Of a stretch of DNA of 64,000 nt, positions 28,365-40,448 are shown piece after piece (within the stretch, counting starts at the first letter, position 1; every line of letters starts with the position of its first letter). The notes beneath the pieces are model-generated. The model was not told the DNA's origin, did no database searches, and saw nothing but the letters and a program-made list of their open reading frames with translations. Position numbers and translations under genes: made by a program. The stretch comes from Casuarius casuarius (taxonomy: Eukaryota > Chordata > Aves > Casuariiformes > Casuariidae): contig PTFA01000050.1 in the NCBI GenBank assembly GCA_003342895.1, forward strand, positions 702,820 through 766,819, in the 5' to 3' direction.

Positions 28365-28425
28365 AAGGCAAGGCAAGGCAAAAATGGAAGGCAAGGCAAG
28401 GCGAGGCGAGGCGAGGCAAGGCAAA
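28365..28425 (+). repeat. AGGCA/AGGCG pentanucleotide array
   Basis: About three AGGCA units are followed by an 8-bp interruption (28381-28388), then seven units arranged as two AGGCA, three AGGCG and two AGGCA. The array then grades into AAAATAAT. It is a short pentanucleotide satellite in intron 7, and the symmetric block of AGGCG units in its centre is unusual. Confidence 0.9.
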
Positions 28426-28519
28426 ATAATTCAGAGATGAGACATCAGCTTTCATATTAATTTTATTATGACTACAAATAAGCTTATAAAAGCACATTGA
28501 CAATTTCCAATTTATTCTG

Positions 28520-28760
28520 CTCTTTCCTACTACAGTATCTCTCTCATTTCCAAAATTCTTTACATTTCCACCATCTTTATTCCCATTTATCTGTATTCTG
28601 CTTTACCCCTCTCTCACCTTGTTAAACTCTCTTCCTTCTCGCAACTGTTTCCCTTCCCTGTCCCTCCCTCTCCTCTGCTACTTACTGCCTCCCAGTTTCT
28701 CTTGCTCAGCTCACAAAACCACTTTGGCCTTTAATTCTGCCTCCTACTGAACCCTCCTTC
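28520..28760 (+). repeat. Polypyrimidine-rich tract
   Basis: About 240 bp is strongly biased to C and T on the plus strand, with many TCTC, CCCTT and TTCC runs. It is therefore polypurine on the transcribed FTO strand. It is followed 60 bp later by a G12 run (28823-28834). It carries no coding signature. Tracts of this kind can adopt triplex or H-DNA structure. Confidence 0.6.
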
Positions 28761-28822
28761 AAGTTCTTACGCTTCTCATACATTTTGTGGTACAAGACTA
28801 CTCACTACACCTCTGCAGAAAA

Positions 28823-28834
28823 GGGGGGGGGGGG
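28823..28834 (+). repeat. G12 homopolymer
   Basis: An uninterrupted run of twelve G, downstream of the polypyrimidine tract. Confidence 0.9.
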
Positions 28835-31800
28835 TACAATGGAAGCATGTCACTGATTTCTAAGCATAAATGAAACTACTGAAATACGAGTGGTACACTA
28901 AAGGAACAAAAAAGAAGGAATGAAGCCAGTGTAGTGCTTTGTACTTGTACAAGAGAAATAAAGCTAACCACAAGCCAGCAACTGAATGGCAGACAGCAGT
29001 TAAATAATCTTAAACAAAAAGTCATGTAGGAAGCCACAGTACTATAAGCAAGGTTCGCCCTGGAGCATGTACAGGAAAAAAGTCCACCTAAAATTTTAGC
29101 ATGTCTGCTTTTTATCCCACAACATAGGACTAATTGTCCTCAGTGTCTGAGCTAGATTTCTTGCATGCTGGAGCAGAACAATTACTGTTTTTTCACCTGT
29201 CACAGCAAACATGAAAGATTTTGACAAAAGCAGAACAGCACTAATCTTAGCACCTCACAAAGCTCCAAACAAAACACCAGAGAGAAAGCAGAGAAAGCTA
29301 GCACACAACAGACAGTAAAACCAAATCTTCATCGAATGAATATCTGGACAGGAGCACCTTGCCTCTATGCTTCTGCTTCTTACTTCTTAGCTGTCCTTTT
29401 ACTGCAAAGGAATATTAAAAACTCACAATTTTGGTACAGAGATTAAAATATAATCTAGATTATTCTGAACTGTTTCAACCTTTTGACAGACTATAGAACT
29501 TCAGCCAGCAGCTCAGGATTAAGCCCAAAGCTGGTGACTGAGTTAACACAGAGCGTTTAAACGCCAGGGAACTGAGATTCCAGCTCTGCAAAATATACAT
29601 TACAAAGGCTTGACCAACCTCATGCGCCACTGAGTTTTCTTAAAACACCAAGGCAAGGTCAGCTATGCCTCTACTGGAAAAGGCAGAGGCAAACTATCAG
29701 ATCCTTCATGATTTCCAGTATTATCGCTTGAGCTGAAAACATGCTGCAATCTGAAGCTTGAAATACAAACCTACCAGGTGAGCTGCTCTCCTTTCACTTT
29801 TGGCTTCCTAACATTAATGTTTCCTTGCTCTTCTATCACCTTCCATTTGTATATGTGCTATATACATATATAACCTAAACATACATATACATACATATAT
29901 ATGTATCTTCTCTGTTAGAGGCTGAGTAGACACACTTTCCTCCATGTCCTTTTGACTATGCTTCTTTTAGTTAAGAGATCTGCACTGTTTTTAAATGGAC
30001 AATTTCTGGAGGAACTATTCATTGCAAAGAGAATTTATGTTCTAACNACTTCTGCTTGAATAGATTTGGGGCCCTAAGGAAGAAGGATTCCCCCCTCCCC
30101 CCAAATTACCTTAAAGTACTTTTCAGATAAAACAGAGGACAGAAAACCTTTAGTAGAAAGAAATATCAAAGGAAGAAACCCTGCAAAAAGCCCAAATAAA
30201 AGAATGTACCTTTGACCTCTGGTAATTCAAATAGAGTGCTAATCACCAAAGGATTAACACCCTCTGCATTATAAATAATATAACCAGTCATCAGGAAATT
30301 ATAACACCCCATATAATCAAGAAACACTAAAGTCTGCCATAGAATTATGCACAAGCAGTGGGAGGTACTAAGATGAGAAACTAACGTATTGGACTAGTTC
30401 AGGAGGATTCTGTAAATTCAAGCATTATGAAGAACAGCTCAGTACTAAAACAGAAATCCCTCTCTATACATGTACGTATACTTATGTATATATATACATA
30501 TGAAAAAATTTATGATTGTGTGTATGCATATACACGAAAGAATTCACACATTTTTATAATTATATAGATTTTAACATTTTTTTTTAAAAAGTATGTTTAT
30601 ACGATCCCCTTGATTTTTTTCCCTGGATAAAGTCATTTATTTACACGAATACTTTTATTATATGGAAATCCAATATATCTTAACATGATTTAAGTAACTT
30701 TCTGCATTTCATGTAAATAATTTTTGCTGAAACAAGAACCCATTCTCCCTTACTGGTTCTGCAGTACAATTCAGCAGCATATTAAATGTACCATTATGGC
30801 TGTACAAAAGCATAAAGGAAGAAACTTCTATCAAAACACAAACATATAAAAAGAGATAAAAAAAATACCAAATAAATTGCTGCCCACAATCTGCTATGAT
30901 TGAAATATTTTGAAGGTTTCTTTTTTGACTATCTTACTCCCTCAAAAAATTAGAATACTAAATGACCTACGCAAAAATACTAGAGTGGCATAACTGCATA
31001 TGTTGGAGAAATTTCAGAAGATACAAGATTTCCCCAGGCAGCTGAAAATTAAAAAGGTTTTTAAAAAAATTATATTACCAAGTGTAAAAATAGCAGCAAC
31101 CCCCTCCTTCAAGCACCCCCACAAAATAACAATTAAGGACATGATTCCCAGTCAAAAGTCACACTAGAGGTTTTGCCATGGTGACACTTCTCTCCTAGTC
31201 TGCTTTCACCCAGAGACCCACCTACCATCTCTCTGATCGAGGATCATCCAGTTCACTATTGCTGCAACTCCATCACCCTCCAGACCAGCCCCACCCTACC
31301 AAAGGTTCACTTCCCCCCACTGCAGAGCTCCCCTTACTCTATTTCTCCCAAACCACACCTCTCCATTTTGCCCGAGAGCCTGTGCTGTCCTTTCTGCTCT
31401 TTTTTAATCTCCAAAGCTTCTCCTGCCAAGCCCATACCAACCCACTACCTTCTACTCCAGAGAGAGAACGCGCAAGTGTGAGAGAGAGATCTCACATGCC
31501 TTTCCCTAGAATTAAACATCAGCCAACCATTCATTCAACAAGTTTCCTCTAACTGGTTACCTGTAGCTTAGCTCCCCCCACCTTCGGATGCCTCTATGAC
31601 GATGCCTACTTTTAATATAACTGGCTTCTGATTATTAAATAACAGGTGACTGTGTATTGGTTACATGATAACCAAATACAGCATTTAAATGTTTGTTTTT
31701 CCATAAACTGTGTAGGTAGGTAAATAAGCAAAACACTAGTATACTTATCAGATCTGGAAAGTGATCTTGTGAAAATCGGGGGAAAATATTAATATGCAGA

Positions 31801-31848
31801 AGTGTATACAGTTCAGGATATAGATGCAAACATTTGAAGAGCAATTTT

Positions 31849-31932
31849 GTGTGTGTGTGTGCGTGTGTGTGTGTGTGCGTGTGTGTGTGTGTGCGTGTGT
31901 GTGTGTGTGCGTGTGCGTGTGTGTGCGTGTGC
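31849..31932 (+). repeat. GT microsatellite with 16-bp higher-order period
   Basis: This is a (GT)n tract of about 84 bp, interrupted by GC dinucleotides. The C interruptions at 31862, 31878, 31894, 31910 and 31926 are exactly 16 bp apart, and a second set at 31916 and 31932 is also 16 bp apart. On the minus (FTO) strand it reads as (AC)n. Long chance open frames cross it in translation and should be ignored. Confidence 0.95.
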
Positions 31933-32063
31933 ATTTGCTTCATTAGTGTGCAGCCTCCGAACCAAATGAGATGGAAAGTAGAACTTGCTTAGTGGTTGCT
32001 ATTTCCAGCTCTGCCTGTGACTCTCTGACCAACTCTCTCCCCTAACCTCCCTGACGGGAGGGT

Positions 32064-32085
32064 TCCCCTGGGACCGGGATCCCGG
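32064..32085. promoter_or_regulatory. EBF-like palindrome plus 12-bp GC palindrome
   Basis: TCCCCTGGGA (32064-32073) fits the EBF consensus TCCCNNGGGA exactly. It is directly followed by the perfect palindrome CCGGGATCCCGG (32074-32085). Both sit in a short GC-rich island within AT-rich intron 7, about 130 bp after the GT repeat. Function is inferred only. Confidence 0.3.
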
Positions 32086-32817
32086 CATTTCTCCAAGAGG
32101 GAACTCAGACCATTTCTTCCGCATGGAGTGTCTCATGAAGAACACAAGCTACAACTCGGCTCAGGGAAGAACAACTCAGCTCCAATTGCTTTAACTTGTA
32201 GACACTTTCTGCAGATCAGGGGGAGATAAGATGTACGTGCTCACCATCATGCCATTCTAGTCTATCTTCCAAAGAACAACAAACCAGGTAATGCCACGGG
32301 ATCAGCTGACCCATCTGCAAGCAGGCAGGGCAAGGTAGGCACGAGCGTGGACAGCTCTTTACATGTATAAAAAATACTAAAGGGGGAAAAAAAAAAAGGT
32401 AGACTTTTTTCAGTGTGAGAAGCCTCTATGTTTTAAATTGCATTAAAATTTCTCCTGTAAATCTCCACTAAAAAGACACACTCCTTTAATTTACATATTC
32501 ACACTGCAGACTAACTGGCAAATTTCACCTTTTTCAAGTGAAATATACTTTAAGGCTGTTCCACGAGAAAAAACACAGCTTAATTAAGTTAACTAAGCTG
32601 ATTAAGCCATGCTCTTTCACCTATTACAGGAAGTATTTAGCCCTGGAGCCATCCCAAAGGCACCTCACACCACAGATTACATGTTTTCTAGAGATACTGT
32701 ATACATTCAGTCACCATGGAAGGGGAAAAAGCAAACACCCCACATGACAGCAAGCCAACAAAAGAACAAAAGAACAGAAGTGTCAGCTGATAAATTCTTG
32801 TCTAGAAGGTAGGTATT

Positions 32818-32843
32818 CCCCCCCCCCCCCAAAAAAAAAAAAA
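32818..32843 (+). repeat. C13 followed directly by A13
   Basis: Two abutting homopolymers, C13 then A13, lie in intron 7. On the FTO strand this is T13 followed by G13. Such junctions are prone to slippage and sequencing error. Confidence 0.9.
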
Positions 32844-34871
32844 CCCTCAGATCTGACTGTTATAAAATAATTGCAGTAGGAATATTCTCCGGGAAATTCT
32901 CAGTCTCCGATACTGCTATTGGAATCTTTGTATGTTTACAAACAACTTGGACAAATGGATTTAAAATTGAATGGACTATAGCATTTTTATTTTCACACAA
33001 TTAACATTATTCTCTTTTATCTTATGTAATGAGTTCATACCATGAAAACAATTCTTAAAAATTTTTGAATCCTTTCAAAATGTCTAAAAGCAATTGCTAA
33101 AATAAAGACATAGCTAAATAGCATTCTGCTTATCTTGGCTTTTGCTGCTACGAGGGCGCTGCTCTGCGTCTTGCAAAGCTTTCTGGCGAAGCGAGCAAAC
33201 CTGGTCAGTCTCAGAGTCTTTCCTGGGACCTGTCTGACGTGTCGACAAGCAGCTAAGCTGAATATTAATACACTCTCCATCATCAAAAGCTGTTGCATAC
33301 CCAAAGGATAAGAAATATTTTAATCAGCTTTCAGCTTGTCTAGCAGAAGTCAGTTTATTCCTCTGGGATTATACATCTATGTGCTCAATTTTTGTCTCTG
33401 TGCTCTCTCTCTATATATATCATTTTTGAAACTAGCAGTAAAGAGCCTAAATCTGCTGTTTTGTTGGAAAAAGCCAGCTAATGCTGTGAATCAATTAAAG
33501 TATTTTACATATAACAAGAAAAATCTAGAAGATGAAAAGCAAAGAAAAAGCAAAGAAAAAAGTTGAGAAAACAGTCCTATATCCTGTCTTTTAACAGTAG
33601 GATTTCTTAGGGAAATCAGTGGGCTTTTTTAATATTTTTGCCAGTCTTTTGTGTTTTTAAGATTGATTCTTCTATCTTCTTACCCATCACTCTTTCCCCC
33701 CACAAGCTTCCTAAATTTTGATACTACAAATTCACAGTTCCTTGATGGAATCACCACAAGCAGAGTTGACTCATGAAAATAAACACATTTTACATACATA
33801 TGGGTATCATGTGTGTCTTATACGAAAGCCAACAAAAGATGAGTAATGGAGTAATGATCTGAAAAGCCTTCAGTATAAAATGTAATAGCATTGTAACCTG
33901 TCTCTACTGCCATGCCTCTGAGAGACTAAGTCAGTCACTGCGAGGTTGCACTAATGAAGATACCACCTACATAAGAAGGCTCGTAAAAGTGAAAAATATT
34001 AATCACCCTAATTATGTAGATTTTTTAATCCTTCTAAAAGTAGCATAACATTTCAGACTAAGATACAGCCAGGACTTGCATTGGCCTCTGCAGTGAGCAT
34101 CTATATAAATGCAGTACAGAATTAACTTCTTTATGTTACTTCATCCTTGCTTCCCTGGGGATAGATGCATTATCCATGTATATGTAATTCCATGGTACGC
34201 TCTCCTATTCCCCATGAAGAGGAGGGAACACAGAAATATAAAGCTTGGCTGCTGAAAGATTTTCAGATACTGTGTCTTGTGTACTGAGGAATTCTGGGAA
34301 GCACAGTTTTTCTATACTTCTATACTACACAGCATCAGCATAAATTGGTTTGTACAGGCTAATCTCAAAACAATTTCTATCCAAATCCTCCATCAGCAAC
34401 ATATGCAATCATTACTTCTAAGCAAAGGAGTGAATTCTGAGGTCCAGCTACTGCAAATGATTTCAGCATAGGATCTTCTATTTTATGAAGCGGAAGTATG
34501 AAATGGGACAGAATACAAGAACAAGCAGTAAAGCAGNAGAATGAGTAGACATTATTTTGCCAGTATCTGAATCATGGTGGGACTTCTTGCAGTTCACTTA
34601 TCCAAGCTGTGTTCCACTACGTCCTCTACAAAAACAACTGTCCTTCTAGCTAGCTAACAAATCTTGTGAGGCTTTAATCCATCAGCACATAGCAAACTAC
34701 TTGAAGATCGAGCCAAAATATAATTATCAGTAGAATGTACACATACATTTACAATAATCACTTAAGTTTATGACACAATTATATTGAACCTAGGCAGCTA
34801 GACAACACAAACTGATATACTATTCCCAGTTATTAACAGTGTACTTTGCAGAATATTGCATGCTAAGCACT

Positions 34872-34940
34872 AAGTCAAATTCATCTTGAACGTAACTCTG
34901 CTGATGCCATTCTTAGTCACAAGCAAGAATCTGGCCTGTT
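34872..34940 (+). repeat. Ancient 'AGAATCTGGCC' repeat remnant
   Basis: 'GTAACTCTGCTGATGCCATT' leads to 'AAGCAAGAATCTGGCCTG'. This follows the order 'GTAACTCCTGATTTACACC ... AGAGAATCTGGCC' of the old sauropsid-type repeat. It is diverged. Confidence 0.35.
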
Positions 34941-35357
34941 CTAATCATTCCCTAAACCTGTCTATCATTATTTTACAAAAATTCAAAATGAGTCTTATGA
35001 AAAGAGATGCCATTTAGTCCAATTGTGAGAAACAATCACCTTACTACACAGGAATAACTTCAAGGAGCTTTGTTATGCTTAAATATTATATTAGAGTCTC
35101 TGCTGTGAGAACTATATAGAGTTCAGATTCACTAGCAGCCCAAGGAGAACTGCCAAAACTTGATGTTAACTAGAGATATTTGAGAAAAGCCAATGTTTTT
35201 CTTTTTTTGCTGTAGAGTGGTAAACATTATACAGCTGCATTTTATTGCGTCTACAGCTTCAGGATTATTAAGCACAAGCATGTGTAATAAGAATGAAAAT
35301 TGCAAAAAAGATCCACCCAAAAGCTCATAGCAATCAGGATTGCAAACTGAAATACCT

Positions 35358-35468
35358 CCCCCCCGCCCCCCTCCCAGGTAACCAGGGTGTGCCAAAACAC
35401 AGTAAGTTCCTGTTATCATACCTAAGTGAGTAGAACTGGCCCATCTAGAAAAAAAGGGGGGGGGGGGG
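35358..35468. repeat. C-run cluster and G13 run, opposite polarity
   Basis: C7-G-C6-T-C3 at 35358-35375 is followed about 80 bp later by G13 at 35456-35468. The first is G-quadruplex-capable on the FTO strand and the second on the plus strand. The two are complementary enough to pair as a G:C stem. Confidence 0.75.
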
Positions 35469-35609
35469 AAGAGGAGGAATGGTTAATTTTGGCCTCAGTT
35501 CTACATTTCAAATCATTGCAGGGGGTGGGCAGAAATCTATGGGGTTCCTTCAACTCCAGAACATTCACTCCCTAGGACATAACCTATAAGTAACTCTTTT
35601 TCAGTTGTA

Positions 35610-35790
35610 AAAATCACAGTCTCATTTTATTGACAGGTAATTTAAGATCAGAAACAGTCCTCAATCTAAAACCAAACTAAGACCTCAAAGTTTTGACCTC
35701 GGCACTGATTTTGAAAACATACTTAGGTTACTTACACAAGTTAAACAGAGGGCCAGTGAAAGAATTAACATCGAATCCATCAAACCATAA
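35610..35790 (+). repeat. Possible MIR SINE remnant
   Basis: 'CATTTTATTGACAGGTAA' recalls the MIR 'CATTTTACAGATGAGGAA'. Further on, 'GTTACTTACACAAGTTAAAC' and 'GAATTAACATCGAATCC' recall the 'TAACTTGCCCAAGGTCACAC ... GGATTCGAACCC' tail. An insertion of about 70 bp separates the two halves. Confidence 0.4.
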
Positions 35791-36082
35791 TGCTTTCCAT
35801 GGCAAGTACTCAAGCTAAGTTTTTATTTCTTTATATATAGAATTAGAAGTGTAATTTTGATCAAAGATGTTACAATGCACTTTTAAAAAATACAATGCAA
35901 AAAAACCACACTCCACTCATGATTTTGTTAGGAATTAAAGCTACTGATGATAAGACAGGACAGAAAAGGTATCAGTGCTAGAAATGGCAATTTTTAAGAT
36001 GACTTCATCTCCTTTGCTTACAAAACCCGTTTGAAAATTAAGAGAGCTATATGCTTTTTTATACAGTGGTTACATAGCCACT

Positions 36083-36164
36083 AAAATAGGGCAGTAATGA
36101 AACCCATAGTTTATAACAGGCACAAAATAGGGCAGTAATGAAACCCATAGTTTATAACAGGCAC
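36083..36164 (+). repeat. Perfect 41-bp tandem duplication
   Basis: Two adjacent identical copies of a 41-bp unit, beginning AAAATAGGGC and ending AACAGGCAC, occupy 36083-36123 and 36124-36164. The copies show no differences, which implies a recent duplication or an assembly artefact. Confidence 0.95.
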
Positions 36165-38364
36165 AAGAAAAATTATTCCTGCCAAACCCCTCTAATTTAC
36201 AGTTTCAACACCAAATCAAATCTTCTATTGTACCTATGCAATATGTTCACAAAGATAAACACACAAACATACAAATGCACAAGTTCTATATCTGATCATT
36301 TCTATGATTACATATATAAGAACTAGAAACAACTTCAACTATGGGGGATAATCACATTATATATAACTATATACACACAGAGAGAGACAGAAATTTCAGA
36401 AATACAGATTTTCTTTTCAACATTTTCAGTATGCAAGTGTTCTTTTTTTATTCAGTTTTTGTACTAAGAAATGGCATAAGAGGCTTTAGAATTAGACTAT
36501 TAAAACAACAGCACAATGTTATTGTTTCTCTACTTTCCATGGAAAGTAATAAGCCTCATAAGTTTGTAAACACAGTTGACAAAAAGGATCTTTTGTTGTT
36601 GCAGTAAATGTCCATTCAAGGGTCTAGGGAAAAAAAAAACATGAGGAAAATGGCATGCCATTTTATACAATATACACTAGCCCCATCATACCGATTCTGC
36701 TTCCATTTAAGTCAATTACATAGTTTCCACTAACGATAAGAGGGCAATATCAGGTTCTACATCTTTCCAGGACTGACACTAGATTCACAGGGATCCAGAA
36801 GGAACTATGATCTGAGCTTTTCCCTCTCTGCCACACACTGGGTGACCTGCAGTACTATCAAATGTTTAATACTCTCAAAACTCTTTCTATGCTGTTCTTG
36901 CTGCTGAGGACTGCAAGCAATTGCCCGCAGTGCTCATTCCCTGTAAACCAGTTTCCTCTAAGTATAACTTTATACAACTTAGAAGGTATATACAGAATTT
37001 AACTAGAAGACTATCACAGTTAAAGAAACCCACACAGCATTGTATATATTTGTTTGTACAAATATGTACATACACACAGTCACAAACACAATAGCCCAAC
37101 ACTGGTAACCTATCCAGTATGAGAAGACCCTTATGTGTGATGCAGAATCCTGCTCAAGTCACAGTTGCTCAGCTCAGACACAGAGATCAATTTATACAAT
37201 TCAAATACCAAACTGGGACATAACCTATATGATAATTTGGATTTCTGCCTATTTGTGTTATATGCATTTGCGTTTTAAAGATTAACACAGAGTTCACTGT
37301 ATTTTATATATAAGTACATATTTTTTATATATATATATATAAAATACACAATCGTATACAATTGATTGCATAAATATATAGCGAAGAAGACAGAAATAAG
37401 CCCTAAGACAGTATGAGTTTAGCACAAGACAAGTCTAGTCATTCAAAATTGAAGCTTACCAAGGTACAGTTGTGTGCACAAGAACACCTACAAACATCAA
37501 ACTTCTAACTCAGGTGCAAATCNGCCTCGAAGGGAACACAGAAATGGGCCAGCATGCCCACCTCCTTTGCACCATCTGGTGTAGCACACACTTCTAGCCA
37601 CGACATGCACAGCTGCACAAGCCACCCCTGGTCCTCCCATTTGTGCTGTCAGAAACACATCTCATTTCCCCATAGGACATAAATTGAGGTAGCCTGTCCT
37701 AAACTTTTCCTGGCTTATGCCAGTTTACATTACAGCCTTAATGTTTTCAGAGTAATTTTCACAATATGCTGTATGAGTTGGAAGACTGCCCTTTTAACAT
37801 TCCCAGTTTGTAATAGAAATGTTACAGTGCTTCATATCAACATAGCTTAGATCTCAACTAGCTCACATAAGGGTTAAAAATAGAAAGTGCTATCCACTGG
37901 TTTGCTCTGATGTTCCTGTAGATATTGTCACTGGATGTATCCTCAGTAGAATTCTATTCAACACCTCTGTCTTTAAGTACAAAGCTGTAGGCTGTAGCAG
38001 CTTTAGGAAACATAAGTATCCTTTTTTCTGCTGCACAGTATCTGTGTGTGAAATTCTCTAAAGGGGTTTAAGTATTTACCCTGAACACTATCAGACAGTT
38101 TCTAAAATTTTCCTTATCCTGTTGCAAAAACACTTCAAAGAGAATCATAAACACAGTCCTTTGTGCTTTCAGTACACACTTTGTTTTGGAAGCTTAAGTC
38201 TGAATTCCCTCAGAATTGTAAATATTTTTTCAGAAAGATGTGGAATACAACTTTTTTTTATTATTTTTTTTATTAAGATTGTTAGTGATTCTGCTGTAAA
38301 AAATGCTGCATCCTTAATCGCATTTCTGAGAGCTAAAAATATGGGGGTCAAGGAAATTAGTAGC

Positions 38365-38387
38365 AAAAAAAAAAAAAAAAAAAAAAA
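38365..38387 (+). repeat. A23 homopolymer
   Basis: This is an uninterrupted A run in intron 7, followed by an A-rich CAAAACCCAAAAC stretch. No retroposed gene body was recognised upstream. Confidence 0.9.
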
Positions 38388-39799
38388 TCAAAACCCAAAA
38401 CAAAAAAACCCTCCAAGCCTTCAAGATCAGGTTTTGAGGTTTTATTGTTTTTTGTTTTTAAAGATAAAAGGTACATTTCCAGGAACATTTGACTCCTGGT
38501 GTACATAAAATATAACCTGCCAAAAACATTTATTCAAAGGGTCTGGCATAAGCAGATAAGAAGAGCCCAGAAAGACAAGAGACATGGCTAAAATTTGGGT
38601 CTTTGAGCTGCCATGTTGTGCCTACATTTCACAGCTCATTAGGCAAATAAGATCACCCATCACTGCATGGTCCTCCAATGCAGGACTGTGACACTGCAAT
38701 GCCTAAGCGCCACGGGAAAGCTAAGAACAGAATTTACATCTCACCTCCGAATTCCCTGAGTTCTGGCTGACAAGGTCAGACCAATTCAAATGTCAGTTAA
38801 GTTGCTCTGCATTTTCTAAAAATGCTAAACAAACAAACAACCTGTTGGCGACACCATTATGTATTTCTTTTTAATATAACTGGTTAGGTGTTCAAAATGC
38901 CAAAGTCTATGAAAGCTAGGAGGATTCTTTTTAAAAAGCATATTTTGCCTCATAGCTTATCACGGTTATTCTGGAACTGAAAGACCCTGATTTAAATACA
39001 TATTTAAACCCTTGTTTTAATTTGGAAAAATATACGAAATATATTACGGCCCTGGGCTGAGATTTTGTAGCTCAAGTTTCAGCCTAGACTCAATTCTAAC
39101 TGCCAGGCTATAAGCCCCTGACAATAGTGGCTTATAGCAGAAGCTGTAACATAAGTCACATGTAGCAACAGTAGCAAATAATGAATTAGACCTCAAAAAG
39201 GAGGAAAAGAAAAATAATGTTACAAGAAAACGGCTTTGCTCTCCAATTTCAATTTGGTTGTATAAACTGATAAAAGGGTAATATTGAAAATAATAGTAAT
39301 AATAATATGGCTAGTTAGTACAGTTACTAAAAATTCTTACAAATCCAAATGCAACTGTTGTGTGCAGAGGTATCAGCCTGCATGAAATGTTACTTTGCTC
39401 ATTATAAATACACAGAATGCGTGCACTTCTGTTTTTACACAACATTTGTAAATCAAAAGGTAAGCTGCATTTCAATATCTATCATTAGTTATATTTTTAG
39501 GATGCCAAAAAGTGAAACAAATGGTATAACAATTATTTGCATTTAAGTTACAGCATTAAAAAAACAGTTCCTGAAGATCTATGTTTCATTCTTTAAGTAA
39601 GACCTTTTATAGTAAGCAAACAGTTATGCTGTTCAATATAACTCCAAACCAGTCATATGTTTCTGTACATTTTAGTGCTATGATTTTCTTCCTCCTGCCA
39701 AATTCCTGCATAAATGGGTGGGATTAAATGGAGCCTAGCCTACCTAACATAATTATATATGTTGTGATTTTATACTGCAATGAAACTGATACATTTTAA

Positions 39800-39856
39800 T
39801 AATCCCAGTCTTGGCTCTTACCCACTAAAGTCAATAAAGGTTATTAAGGCCAAATG
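39800..39856 (+). repeat. Ancient 'AAGTCAATAAAGG' repeat remnant
   Basis: 'CTTACCCACTAAAGTCAATA' continues into 'AAGGTTATTAAGGCCAAATG'. It resembles 'CTCCCACTGAAGTCAATGGG' of the same old repeat class. Confidence 0.3.
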
Positions 39857-40415
39857 CCATATAAATACACTGCTACGTTGCTAAATGGACTGTCAAAGCA
39901 GGAAATACAATTCATACCATATAGCACTACTAGTGTCTTCATTTTTTTAAAGGAACACTAGATACATTAAAAAAAGTCTTTGGCATTCGATATTTATGAG
40001 TATAATCATATCTATTTACTTTTCATTCCACAAACAAAAAACACTGCATTGATTTACATTTTACTTACTCAAATATGAATCAGCCTAAAACAAAATAAAC
40101 AAAAAAAGACTGTAGGATTTCTACAGTTCTTACTGATTTGGCATGGTGTTAAAACATTTTTATAGCTAAAATAAATGTCAGATTTTGAGGTTTGCATGAT
40201 ATCAGACCCTGAGAGACAAATTGTCTCTCCGCTGAATCTCAGAACAGCTACAGCAAGACTTCGTCACATCACATGAGATTTAAGCTTTTCAGACTTCTCT
40301 TTACCCAGAAAGCAAAGCTTGTACAGTCTTTTTTCAAATGGTAACTCTCCCTTTGAATTCAGCAAGCATTTATCCTGATGTTGCACATGATAACGTGTTA
40401 ATCTTGGATGACTTT

Positions 40416-40448
40416 AAAAAAAAAAAAAAAGAAGAAAAAAAAACCCCC
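40416..40448 (+). repeat. A-rich tract ending in C5
   Basis: A15, GAAG, A9 and then C5. This is one of several A/C homopolymer junctions in intron 7. Confidence 0.85.

Noticed and set aside
31259..31552. 97-codon Pro/Leu-rich plus-strand open frame
   Set aside because: It lies in a locally C-rich stretch of intron 7. The composition explains the lack of stops, and no domain or splice context was seen.
31635..31943. 102-codon minus-strand open frame starting with His/Thr repeats
   Set aside because: It is a translation of the GT/AC microsatellite, not a gene.
38365..38387. A tracts as poly(A) tails of retroposed genes or SINEs
   Set aside because: No gene-like or SINE body, target-site duplication or polyadenylation signal was recognised upstream of this tract or the similar ones at 4775, 45388 and 53420.
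38122..38508. 128-codon plus-strand open frame in intron 7
   Set aside because: It runs through an A23 tract giving a poly-Lys stretch, is low complexity and has no family resemblance. Chance.
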